Below are positions 26,929 through 34,602 of a DNA stretch of 64,000 nt, piece by piece (position 1 is the first letter of the stretch; every line of letters starts with the position of its first letter). The notes beneath the pieces were generated by a model. The model made no database searches, had not been told where the DNA came from, and saw only the letters and a program-made list of their open reading frames with translations. The stretch spans positions 8,432,320-8,496,319 of the forward strand of contig NZ_AP022871.1 of the NCBI RefSeq assembly GCF_011764565.1, read 5' to 3'. Origin of the DNA: Phytohabitans suffuscus (GTDB taxonomy: Bacteria > Actinomycetota > Actinomycetes > Mycobacteriales > Micromonosporaceae). The position numbers and the translations under genes were made by a program.

Positions 26929-27472
26929 CGGGCCGGCGGTGCTCGTACCCCAGGACCGAGATCGTGGCGGTGTCGAGCCGCAGGAGGCCGCCCGCGCTCG
27001 GCGGTAGCTCCACCCACCGCGCGCCCGCCACCCGCAGCGCGTGCCCGTGCCCGACGAGCGCGACGTCGCCCCGCCGCGCGGCCGCGCGCGCCTTCGCGAG
27101 GACCCGGTCGAGGCGCGCACCCACCTGGTAGGGGGACTCGCCGCCGGGGCAGCCGTCGGTCCAGAGGTACCAGTGCGGGTCGCGGGTGCGGTGGATCTCG
27201 TCGGTGGTGATCCCCTCGTACTCGCCGTAGTCCCACTCGGCCAGGTCGGCGTCGACCTCGCTCACCGTGAGGCCGGCCAGCCGCGCGGTGCGCAGGGCCC
27301 GCTTGCGCGGGCTGCAGAACACGGCGGCGAACGCCCACCCGCCCAGCCTGCGTCCGGTGGCGCGGGCCTGCTCCTCGCCGTCTGGCGTCAGGTCGACGTC
27401 CGTGTACGACGTGTGGCGGTGCGCCGCGCTCCACCCGGTCTGCCCGTGCCGCACGAGTACGACTTCGCCCAC
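26906..27472 (-). CDS. histidine phosphatase family protein
   Basis: A 188-residue phosphoglycerate-mutase-like phosphatase: the phosphohistidine motif VLVRHGQTGWS near the N-terminus, SPRKRALRTARLAG, AEWDYGEYEGITTDEI and the second catalytic histidine in VGHGHALRV. The size and the WDYGEYEG motif fit acid-phosphatase or phosphosugar phosphatase subgroups rather than glycolytic mutase. Cytoplasmic. It is monocistronic as far as can be seen. Confidence 0.9.
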   Translation of the reverse strand: MGEVVLVRHGQTGWSAAHRHTSYTDVDLTPDGEEQARATGRRLGGWAFAAVFCSPRKRALRTARLAGLTVSEVDADLAEWDYGEYEGITTDEIHRTRDPHWYLWTDGCPGGESPYQVGARLDRVLAKARAAARRGDVALVGHGHALRVAGARWVELPPSAGGLLRLDTATISVLGYEHRRPVIHRWNS

Positions 27473-27510
27473 GCCCCACAGTCAACCAGAGCACCCCACC
27501 CACCCAGCCT

Positions 27511-27580
27511 CCTAGGACGCCGTAGAGGGTGTGGCGCGAGCATCCGCGCCGATTCGTCAAAACTAGCTTCCTAGGACGCC
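27511..27580. repeat. CCTAGGACGCC direct repeat, 59 bp apart
   Basis: CCTAGGACGCC occurs at 27511-27521 and again at 27570-27580, followed by GTA and TTA respectively. The copies flank the likely promoter region of the divergent phosphatase. They could be regulator sites. Confidence 0.4.
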
Positions 27581-27612
27581 TTACGGGATGTGCTCCCGGG
27601 CACAGGAACAGG

Positions 27613-27636
27613 GTTTCGGCGACAGGAGAGCGGGCA
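27613..27636 (+). promoter_or_regulatory. sigma-B-like promoter upstream of csbD-type gene
   Basis: GTTT (27613-27616), 15 bases, then GGGCA (27632-27636) approximates the actinobacterial general-stress promoter pattern GTTT-N14-16-GGGTA with one mismatch. It would give a 5' leader of about 30 nt. CsbD proteins are classic sigma-B targets in Bacillus, which supports the guess. Confidence 0.4.
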
Positions 27637-27675
27637 CATCGGAGGAAGAGGTGAACTACCCCAGAAGGAGTGACG

Positions 27676-27870
27676 ATGAGCTTCGCGGATAAGGCGCGTA
27701 ACAAGGCCGACGAGCTCAAGGGCACCGTCAAGGAGCGTATGGGCGACGCCACCGACAACAAGCGCATGCAGTCCGAGGGTGCGGCTGAGCGTGCCGAGGC
27801 CAAGGCCAAGCAGGCCGGTGAGCACGTGAAGGAGGCCGGCCGGGAGGCGCGGGACGTCTTCCCGGGCTGA
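27676..27870 (+). CDS. CsbD-like stress protein
   Basis: A 64-residue hydrophilic protein: MSFADKARNKADELKGTVKE, RMGDATDNKRMQSEG and AEAKAKQAGEHVKEAG. The K-x-x-x-D-E-L-K-G-x-x-K-E pattern is the CsbD signature. It is largely helical and basic, of unknown molecular role, and usually induced in general stress. AAGGAG lies seven bases before the ATG. A strong hairpin terminator follows. Confidence 0.85.
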   Translation: MSFADKARNKADELKGTVKERMGDATDNKRMQSEGAAERAEAKAKQAGEHVKEAGREARDVFPG

Positions 27871-27902
27871 CCAGCGGCTCAGCTCGCTCGCACCGGCTGC
27901 CG

Positions 27903-27931
27903 CGCGGGGCGTCCATTATGGACGCCCCGCG
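27903..27931. terminator. bidirectional hairpin between csbD-like and kamA
   Basis: CGCGGGGCGTCCAT and its exact reverse complement flank a single T, a 29-nt perfect palindrome. It sits between the convergent stop codons, 4 bases from the kamA stop, so it probably terminates both transcripts. T-runs are absent, as is common in high-G+C actinobacteria. Confidence 0.75.
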
Positions 27932-27934
27932 TCG

Positions 27935-29284
27935 CTATGCGTGCTGTTCCTGCTTGCGCCACCACTTCTGGCCGGACTCGGGCAGGGTGTCGATCGGGTC
28001 GTGGTACGGGTAGCGGCGGGTCAGCACCTCGTCGTCCTCCCGTTCGATGGAGGTGCGGTAGTTCTTGGTCCAGTACGAGATGCCGTGCTCGCGGTCGTAC
28101 TCGGTGACCATGTGCACCCAGCGCTTGCCGACCAGCGGTACGTCGCAGACGATGCGGGGCGTGGCGTAGCCGGGCAGGTAGCCCATGATGTCGTGCTGGA
28201 GCTCCTGGGCCCGCCACACCGGCAGCCGCCAGTGCTCGGCGTTGGGGATCATGTCGCACATGTAGAAGTAGTAGGGCAAGATGCCGGCCTCGCCCTGGAG
28301 CGCGAAGCACAGGTCGAGCAGCTCGGTCGTCGTGGCGTTGACGCCGCGCATGAGCACGCCCTGGTTGCGTACGTCGCGGACCCCGACCTCGAGTGCCGTC
28401 TGGGCGGCGCGGGCGACGAGCGGGGTGAGCGAGTTGGCGTGGTTGACGTGGGTGTGGATGGCGAGGTTGACGCCGCGGCGGGCGGCGGTGCGGGCGACGC
28501 GTTCGAGGCCCTCGACGACGTCGGGCTGGAGCCAGTGCTGCGGCAGGCCCATGAGTGCCTTGGTGGCGAGGCGGATGTCGCGGATGGTCTCGATGTCGAG
28601 CAGGCGCATGAGGTACGCCTCGAGGTGGCGCCAGGGGACGTTGGCCACGTCGCCGCCGGAGACGACGACGTCGCGGACGCCGGGGTGGGCGCGCAGGTAG
28701 GCGACGTGCGTGTCGTAGCGGTCGGTGGGTTTGAGGGTGAGCTTGAGTTTGTCGACGGCGGGGGTGGAGTTGCCGACGAGGTCCATGCGGGTGCAGTGCC
28801 CGCAGTACTGCGGGCAGGTGGAGAGCAGCTCGGCGAGGACCTTGGTGGGGTAGCGGTGGGTGAGACCTTCGGCGACCCACATGTCGTGCTCGTGGAGGGA
28901 GTCGCGGGTGGCGTGCGGGTGTGAGGGCCAGTCGGTGCGGCGGTCGGAGGCGACCGGGATCATGTAGCGCCGGACGGGGTCGCGGTAGAAGTCGTCGGTC
29001 GACATGGTGTTGAGCATCTGGGGCGGTACGAGCATCGACATGGTGGCGTGGGTGCCCTGGTCGGCTGCCAGGTCGTCGTAGAACGCGTCGGGCACCAGGT
29101 CGCCGAGGACGGCGTGCAGCTGTCGGGGGTTCTTGACGCAGTGGGCGCGCTGCCACTGCGCGGACTCCCACTGCTCGCGGGTGACGTCGCGCCAGCCGGG
29201 GAAGCGGGACCAGTCGGGCTCGACCAGCTCGCGCCGGCGGTACTCGTATGGCTGTCCCACGTCGGCCCCCATGCTAGAAATCAT
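27935..29284 (-). CDS. kamA: lysine 2,3-aminomutase
   Basis: A 449-residue radical-SAM enzyme. The cluster motif CPQYCGHC (about residues 155-162) has the CxxxCxxC spacing, and VVVSGGDVANVPWRHLEAYL, IRLATKALMGLPQHWL, NHANSLTPLVARAA and GVLMRGVN follow the KamA family, including the PLP-binding region later in the chain. It interconverts L-lysine and L-beta-lysine, the first step of the aminomutase route. ATG at 29284 or 29272 are both possible; AGGA lies 12 bases before the latter. It is divergent from the rest of the pathway genes with a gap of about 50 bases. Confidence 0.9.
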   Translation of the reverse strand: MISSMGADVGQPYEYRRRELVEPDWSRFPGWRDVTREQWESAQWQRAHCVKNPRQLHAVLGDLVPDAFYDDLAADQGTHATMSMLVPPQMLNTMSTDDFYRDPVRRYMIPVASDRRTDWPSHPHATRDSLHEHDMWVAEGLTHRYPTKVLAELLSTCPQYCGHCTRMDLVGNSTPAVDKLKLTLKPTDRYDTHVAYLRAHPGVRDVVVSGGDVANVPWRHLEAYLMRLLDIETIRDIRLATKALMGLPQHWLQPDVVEGLERVARTAARRGVNLAIHTHVNHANSLTPLVARAAQTALEVGVRDVRNQGVLMRGVNATTTELLDLCFALQGEAGILPYYFYMCDMIPNAEHWRLPVWRAQELQHDIMGYLPGYATPRIVCDVPLVGKRWVHMVTEYDREHGISYWTKNYRTSIEREDDEVLTRRYPYHDPIDTLPESGQKWWRKQEQHA

Positions 29285-29337
29285 CCTGTGATCTGGTTAA
29301 TCTACCGTAAGATTTCCTGTTGAAGAGGGCAAGGTTG

Positions 29338-30342
29338 ATGACTTCACCGGTTGGTCTGCACCGCGTTCTGGCGCCCGCGGGGGTGCTGCCGCAGGCGGCG
29401 GAGCGCCTGGACGCGCGCCCGGAGATCGGTGCCGACGAGGTGCGGATCGCGGTCGAGCGGCTCAACCTGGACGCGGCGAGCTTCCGGCAGCTGCGGGACA
29501 AGCACGGCGGCGACGGTGACGCGGTGCGGGCCGAGGTGCTGGAGATCGTCGGCCGGCGGGGCAAGATGCACAATCCGGTCACCGGGTCGGGCGGGATGCT
29601 GATCGGCACCGTGGACGAGGTGGGTCCGCGCTCGCCGCTGGGGCTGCGGCCCGGCGACCGGGTGGCCACGCTGGTGTCGCTGACGTTGACGCCGCTGCGT
29701 ATCGCCGGTACGAGCTGGGACGGCCGCGGCGAGCAGGTCCCCTGTACGGGGCACGCGATCCTGTTCGCCCGCTCGGTGGCTGCGGTCCTCCCCGACGACC
29801 TGGATCCGCGGCTCGCGCTGGCGGTGCTCGACGTGTGCGGGGCGCCGGCGCTGACCGCGCGGGTGGTGCGGCCCGGCGGGTCCGTGGCGGTGCTGGGCGC
29901 GGCGGGCAAGAGCGGCTCGCTGTCACTGGCCGCGGCCCGGGCCGCGGGCGCCGCCCGTACCGTCGGCGTGGTCCGGGACGAGGCGGAGGCCGCGCTGCTG
30001 CGCGGTGCCGGGCTGGCCGGTGAGGTGGTCGTCGCGGACGCCCGTGACCCGGTGGCGGTGGCGGCGGCGGTGGGTGAACCGGTCGACCTGACGGTGGTGT
30101 GCGTGGACGTGCCGGGCTGCGAGCACGGCGCGATCCTGGCGACCGCGGCCGGCGGCACGGTGGTCTTCTTCTCGATGGCGACGAGCTTCGCGGCGGCGGC
30201 GCTGGGCGCGGAGGGGCTCGCGGCGGACGTGACGATGCTGGTCGGCAACGGGTACGTGCCGGGTCACGCCGCCTATGCCCTGGACCTGGTGCGCGAAGTC
30301 TCAGCCGTGCGGAAGCTGTTCGAGGGCAGACTGAGCGCATGA
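29338..30342 (+). CDS. kdd: L-erythro-3,5-diaminohexanoate dehydrogenase
   Basis: A 334-residue protein with the Kdd features: HRVLAPAGVLPQAAERLDAR, ASFRQLRDKHGGDGDAVRAE, EIVGRRGKMHNPVTGSGGML, then a medium-chain dehydrogenase Rossmann half with VAVLGAAGKSGSLSLAAARA. It oxidatively deaminates 3,5-diaminohexanoate to 5-amino-3-oxohexanoate with NAD. The ATG at 29338 is preceded by GGCAAGG; a TTG at 29320 is a weaker upstream option. First gene of a six-gene operon in which every later junction but one overlaps. Confidence 0.9.
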   Translation: MTSPVGLHRVLAPAGVLPQAAERLDARPEIGADEVRIAVERLNLDAASFRQLRDKHGGDGDAVRAEVLEIVGRRGKMHNPVTGSGGMLIGTVDEVGPRSPLGLRPGDRVATLVSLTLTPLRIAGTSWDGRGEQVPCTGHAILFARSVAAVLPDDLDPRLALAVLDVCGAPALTARVVRPGGSVAVLGAAGKSGSLSLAAARAAGAARTVGVVRDEAEAALLRGAGLAGEVVVADARDPVAVAAAVGEPVDLTVVCVDVPGCEHGAILATAAGGTVVFFSMATSFAAAALGAEGLAADVTMLVGNGYVPGHAAYALDLVREVSAVRKLFEGRLSA

Positions 30343-31847
30343 CTGCCACTGCCACCCTGTACCGCGACGGGAGCGTCTACAGCCCCGTGGATCCGACGGC
30401 GACCGCTTTGCTGGTGCGCGACGGTGTGATCGTGTGGGTCGGGCCGGACGCCGACGCCCCGCCCGCCGACGTCACCGTGGACCTCGACGGGGCGCTGGTC
30501 ACTCCGGCGTTCGTCGACGCGCACGTGCACGCGACCGATACCGGCCTGGCGCTGTCCGGCCTCGACCTGAGCGGGGCGCGTTCGGGTGCCGAGGTGCTCG
30601 CGGCGGTGGCGGGGTTCGCCGAGGGGCTGCCGGGTGACGCGGTGGTGCTGGGGCACGGGTGGGACGAGACGACGTGGGACGAGCAGGTCAAGCCGGACGC
30701 GGCGGCGCTGGAGCGGGCGGCGGGCGGGCGCCGGGCGTACCTGTCGCAGGCGTCGATCCACTCCGCGTTGTGTACGCCGTCGCTGCTGGTGGCGGCGCGG
30801 GGCGCGGCGGGTTTCGACGAGTCGGGGTGGGTGCGGCGGGAGGCGCACCATGTGGTGCGGGAGCTGGCGCTGGGTTCGATTCCGGCGGTGCAGCGCACGC
30901 GGGCGCAGCGGGTCGCGCTGGAGCGGGCGGCGGCGCTGGGCGTGGCGGCGGTGCACGAGTGCGGTGGGCCGGGCACGTCGAGCGAGGCGGACTTCACCGG
31001 GCTGCTCGCCCTTTCCGGGCAGGGGCTTCCCGAGGTGTACGGGTACTGGGGCGAGCTGCTGGGCGCGGCGAAGGCGAAGGAGCTGGGCGCGGTCGGTGCG
31101 GGCGGTGACCTGTACGCGGACGGGGCGCTGGGCTCGCAGACCGCGCACCTGTCGGAGTCCTATCTGGACACGGAGGGGTGCGGCCACGGGTACGTGAGCG
31201 CCGAGCAGGTCCGGGACCATCTGCTGGACTGCGCGGCGCACGGGATCCAGGGCGGGTTCCACGCGATCGGCGACGCGGCGATCGGCACGGTGCTGGCGGG
31301 GTTCAGGGAGGCGGCGGGCAAGCTCGGGGTGGAGCGGCTGCGGGACGCGCGGCACCGGGTCGAGCACGCCGAGATCATGAGCAAGCGGCTGATCGCGGGG
31401 TTCGTGGAGTACGGGATCGTGGCGAGCGTGCAGCCGGCGTTCGACCGGTTGTGGGGTGGCGAGTCGCAGATGTACGCGCAGCGGCTGGGGGTGCGGCGGT
31501 CGCTGGACTCGAACCCGATGGGTGCGATGCACGGTGTGGGTGTGGCGCTGGCGTTCGGGTCGGACTCGCCGGTGACGCCGCTGGACCCGTGGGGCAGCGT
31601 GCGGGCGGCGGTGCGGCATTTCAACCCGGTCCAGCGGATGAGCGTGCGGGCGGCGTTCGCGGCGCACACCCGGGGTGGGTGGCGGGCGGTGCACCGGGAC
31701 GGCGAGGGTGTGCTGTCGCCGGGTGCGCCGGCGACGTTCGCGGTGTGGTCCTTCTCCGGTGGGCTGTCCAAGGGCCTGCCGGAGCTGGAGGAGCTTCCGG
31801 TGTGCCGGCGCACGGTGCTGCGCGGGGACGTGATTTTCGAGGGTTGA
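30339..31847 (+). CDS. YtcJ-like amidohydrolase (amidohydrolase 3 family)
   Basis: A 502-residue metal-dependent hydrolase: N-terminal sandwich strand, FVDAHVHATDTGL (HxH metal site), FHAIGDAAI, RHRVEHAEIMSK and ALAFGSDSPVTPLDPWG with the metal-binding Asp. The family hydrolyses amide or amidine bonds of diverse compounds. It overlaps kdd by 4 bases and is followed by kamD after 36 bases, so it is embedded in the lysine pathway operon. No amidohydrolase step is known in the standard pathway. It could process an amide-type shunt product or supply a substrate; that is speculation. Confidence 0.8.
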   Translation: MTATATLYRDGSVYSPVDPTATALLVRDGVIVWVGPDADAPPADVTVDLDGALVTPAFVDAHVHATDTGLALSGLDLSGARSGAEVLAAVAGFAEGLPGDAVVLGHGWDETTWDEQVKPDAAALERAAGGRRAYLSQASIHSALCTPSLLVAARGAAGFDESGWVRREAHHVVRELALGSIPAVQRTRAQRVALERAAALGVAAVHECGGPGTSSEADFTGLLALSGQGLPEVYGYWGELLGAAKAKELGAVGAGGDLYADGALGSQTAHLSESYLDTEGCGHGYVSAEQVRDHLLDCAAHGIQGGFHAIGDAAIGTVLAGFREAAGKLGVERLRDARHRVEHAEIMSKRLIAGFVEYGIVASVQPAFDRLWGGESQMYAQRLGVRRSLDSNPMGAMHGVGVALAFGSDSPVTPLDPWGSVRAAVRHFNPVQRMSVRAAFAAHTRGGWRAVHRDGEGVLSPGAPATFAVWSFSGGLSKGLPELEELPVCRRTVLRGDVIFEG

Positions 31848-31883
31848 CGCGCTCCTGGGGCGCGTTGTGGAGGTGTGAGGGGC

Positions 31884-33437
31884 ATGGGCAAGCTCGGTCT
31901 CGACCCGGTGACCGTCGCGCGGGCGAGGGCGCTCGCGGCCGAGGCCGGGCGGCCCGTGGTCGAGTTGGCGCGTTCGCACACGACGGTGTCGGTGGAGCGT
32001 GCGGTGCTGCGGCTGGCGGGTGTGGCCGGCGCCGACCCGGACGGTATCCCGTGGGTCAACCGGCTGGTCGACGCGGTGGTCGCGGATGTGGGGCTGGGTC
32101 ACGGGGTGGCGCTGCCGGTGTTCGACGCGCTGCTGCGCGAGGGTGTCGACGACGTGACGCTGCTGGCGCAGAAGGCGGCGGCGGGGTCGGTGCGGTTCGC
32201 GGTGCCCGATGGTCGTTTCCGGACGGCGGCGCGGCGGTCGGCGGACCGGCACGTGCGGGCGGGCCTGCGCCGGATCGACCGGCGCCGGGCCGAGCGTGAC
32301 CGGCTGGTCGCCAGGTGCGGGGACGCGCCGCGCCGCCCGTGGATCTACCTGATCGTGGCGACCGGCGACATCTTCGAGGACATCCCGCAGGCGCAGGCGG
32401 CCGCCCGGGCGGGCGCGGACGTGATCGCGGTGATCCGGTCGACGGGGCAGTCGCTGCTGGACTACGTGCCGGAGGGGGCGACGCGGGAGGGGTTCGCCGG
32501 CACGTACGCGACGCAGGAGAACTTCCGCCTGATGCGGGCGGCGCTGGACGAGACGTCCGCCCAGCTTGGCCGGTATGTGCGGTTGACGAACTACGCGTCG
32601 GGGCTGTGCATGCCGGAGATGGCGGTGCTGGCCGGCTTGGAGCGGCTGGACATGATGCTGAACGACTCGATGTACGGGATCCTGTTCCGCGACATCAACC
32701 CGGTGCGGACCTTTGTGGACCAGCGGTTCTCGCGGCAGGTGCACGCGCGGGCCGGGATCGTCATCAACACCGGCGAGGACAACTACCTGACCACGGCGGA
32801 CGCGGTGGAGGCGGCGCACACGGTGACGGTGAGCCAGCTGCTGAACGAGTACTTCGCGCACGAGGCGGGGCTGGCCGACTGGCAGCTGGGGCTGGGGCAC
32901 GCGTTCGAGGTCGACCCGGACCTGCCCGAGTCGTTCCGGCTGGAGCTGGCGCACGCGCTGCTGGCCCGCGAGCTGTTTCCGGACGCGCCGTTGAAGTGGA
33001 TGCCGCCGACCCGGCACATGACCGGGGACGTGTTCCGGGGCAACCTGCTGGACGGGTTCTTCAACCTGGTGGGTGCGATGACCGGGCAGGGCATCCTGCT
33101 GGTCGGGATGATGACCGAGGCGGTGGTGACGCCGTGGCTGTCCGACCGCGACATCGCCCTGCAGAACGTGCGGTACGTGCTCGGCGCGGCGGGCGGGCTG
33201 CACGAGGACTTCGTGCCGGCGCCGGGCGGCTTCATCCAGCGGCGCGCCGATCAGGTGCTGCGGGAGGCGGTGGGCCTGCTGGAGCGGATCGCGTCGGGTT
33301 CGCTGCTGGACGCGATCGGGGACGGCACGTTCGGCATCATGCGGCGCCCGGCGGACCGGGGCAAGGGCCTGGACGGGGTGGCCGCCCACGAGCCCGGCTA
33401 CTACAACCCGGCGGCCCACCTGTTGGAGGTCTCGTGA
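31884..33437 (+). CDS. kamD: lysine 5,6-aminomutase alpha subunit
   Basis: A 517-residue TIM-barrel subunit: LGLDPVTVARARALAAE, WIYLIVATGDIFEDIPQAQA, AGADVIAVIRSTGQSLLDYV, GATREGFAGTYATQENFRLM, NYASGLCMPEMAVLAG and KWMPPTRHMTGD are hallmark KamD segments that bind adenosylcobalamin and PLP. With KamE it moves the 6-amino group of beta-lysine to position 5. ATG at 31884 follows GGAGGTGTGAGGGGC; a GTG at 31875 is also in frame. The stop overlaps the kamE start (GTGA), giving tight coupling of the two subunits. Confidence 0.95.
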   Translation: MGKLGLDPVTVARARALAAEAGRPVVELARSHTTVSVERAVLRLAGVAGADPDGIPWVNRLVDAVVADVGLGHGVALPVFDALLREGVDDVTLLAQKAAAGSVRFAVPDGRFRTAARRSADRHVRAGLRRIDRRRAERDRLVARCGDAPRRPWIYLIVATGDIFEDIPQAQAAARAGADVIAVIRSTGQSLLDYVPEGATREGFAGTYATQENFRLMRAALDETSAQLGRYVRLTNYASGLCMPEMAVLAGLERLDMMLNDSMYGILFRDINPVRTFVDQRFSRQVHARAGIVINTGEDNYLTTADAVEAAHTVTVSQLLNEYFAHEAGLADWQLGLGHAFEVDPDLPESFRLELAHALLARELFPDAPLKWMPPTRHMTGDVFRGNLLDGFFNLVGAMTGQGILLVGMMTEAVVTPWLSDRDIALQNVRYVLGAAGGLHEDFVPAPGGFIQRRADQVLREAVGLLERIASGSLLDAIGDGTFGIMRRPADRGKGLDGVAAHEPGYYNPAAHLLEVS

Positions 33438-34183
33438 GTGGGAAGACGGTGGTGCGGCCGTACGGGGACACGACCGGGGACGGGATGGTGCAGGTGTCGT
33501 TCACGTTGCCGGTGCCGCACGACAAGCGGGGTGAGGGGGCGGCGTTGCAGCTGGCCGGGAAGATGGGGCTCGATCCGGCGATGCTGGTGCACGCGCGGGC
33601 GATGGGTGACGGCTTCACGTTCTTCGTCGTGTACGGGCGGGTCGGCCATCTTGTCGACCTGGCCGCGGTGCGGGTCGCGGAGCGGGACTATCCGCTGCTG
33701 ACGGCCAAGGACGTCAACGGTGCGGTGCGGCGGCGGCTGCGGCGCAAGCTGTCGGTGGTCGGGGCGTGTATCGGTACGGACGCGCACACGGTCGGCATCG
33801 ACGCGATCCTCAACGTGAAGGGCGTCGCCGGGCAGAAGGGGTTGGAGTACTACCGGGAGCTGCGGGTGCTCAACCTCGGTGCGCAGGTGACGGTGCCGGA
33901 GCTGGTGGAGGCGGCCCGTGCGGAGAGGGCCGACGCGGTGCTCGTCTCGCAGGTGGTCACCCAGCGCGACGCGCACCTGCACAACGTGCGGGAGATGTCG
34001 GCGGCGTTCCGGGAGGCGTTTCCGGCGTCGCGGCGGCCGTTGCTGGTGGTGGGCGGGCCGCGGTTCGACGAGATGATGGCCGCCGAGCTGGGGGTCGACC
34101 GGATCTTCGGCCGCGGGACCACGCCGGGTGAGGTGGCCAGCTACCTGGTCCACGCGCTCACCGCCCGGAGGGCGGCAGCGTGA
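33434..34183 (+). CDS. kamE: lysine 5,6-aminomutase beta subunit
   Basis: A 249-residue cobalamin-binding subunit. VRPYGDTTGDGMVQVSFTLP opens the dimerisation part. The Rossmann-like B12 domain contains GTDAHTVGIDAIL, the DxHxxG motif whose histidine ligates cobalt, followed by VLVSQVVTQRDAHLHNV and PLLVVGGPRFD. NVKG right after the B12 motif is a candidate for the PLP-lysine region. GTG start within the kamD stop. The enzyme needs B12, but I see no cobalamin riboswitch in front of the operon. Confidence 0.95.
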   Translation: MSGKTVVRPYGDTTGDGMVQVSFTLPVPHDKRGEGAALQLAGKMGLDPAMLVHARAMGDGFTFFVVYGRVGHLVDLAAVRVAERDYPLLTAKDVNGAVRRRLRRKLSVVGACIGTDAHTVGIDAILNVKGVAGQKGLEYYRELRVLNLGAQVTVPELVEAARAERADAVLVSQVVTQRDAHLHNVREMSAAFREAFPASRRPLLVVGGPRFDEMMAAELGVDRIFGRGTTPGEVASYLVHALTARRAAA

Positions 34184-34239
34184 GCCCGGAAGGCGGCGGC
34201 GGCATGAGCGCGGAGGGCAGCGGCATGAGCGGCGGTGTG
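34180..34239 (+). repeat. tandem units carrying alternative kal start codons
   Basis: Units of (G/A)TGAGC(C/G)CGGA(A/G)GGC(G/A)GC begin at 34180 and 34204, with shortened units at 34225 and 34237. Each unit supplies an in-frame GTG or ATG, and the first overlaps the kamE stop codon. Confidence 0.6.
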
Positions 34240-34602
34240 AGCGCGGGGCTGACGGTCACCCACCGGCGCTACGTGCCGTACGGGCACGCGCACTACGCCG
34301 GCGACCTGGTCGACGGGGCGTACGCGCTGGGGCTCTTCGGCGACGTCGCCACCGAGGTGTGCATCCGCCTGGACGGCGACGAGGGGCTGTTCGCGTCCTA
34401 TTCGGACGTGCAGTTCCGGGCGCCGGTGCGGGCCGGTGACGTGGTGGAGGCCACCGCCACGGTGACGCGGGTGGGGACGCGGAGCCGGACCCTGGAGTTC
34501 TCCTGCGTGGTGGTGTGCCGGGGTTCGGGCGGCTCGTCCGCGCGGGTGCTCGACCCGCCGGTGGTGGCGGTCACCGCCGTGGGCACCGTCGTCGTGCCGT
34601 GA
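34180..34602 (+). CDS. kal: 3-aminobutyryl-CoA ammonia-lyase
   Basis: A hotdog-fold protein of about 120-140 residues: HAHYAGDLVDGAYALGLFGD, VATEVCIRLDGDEGLFASYS, DVQFRAPVRAGDVVEATATV. It eliminates ammonia from 3-aminobutyryl-CoA to crotonyl-CoA, a late step in lysine fermentation. The 5' end holds four in-frame start codons (34180, 34204, 34225, 34237), each followed by AGC, produced by tandem duplication. GTG 34180 overlaps the kamE stop and is given here, but homologues begin only a few residues before THRRYVPYG, so a later start is equally likely. Confidence 0.85.
   Translation: MSPEGGGGMSAEGSGMSGGVSAGLTVTHRRYVPYGHAHYAGDLVDGAYALGLFGDVATEVCIRLDGDEGLFASYSDVQFRAPVRAGDVVEATATVTRVGTRSRTLEFSCVVVCRGSGGSSARVLDPPVVAVTAVGTVVVP

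Noticed and set aside
29285..29337. Cobalamin riboswitch for the B12-dependent aminomutase operon
   Set aside because: The gap is only about 50 bases and lacks a B12-box; there is no room for the aptamer.
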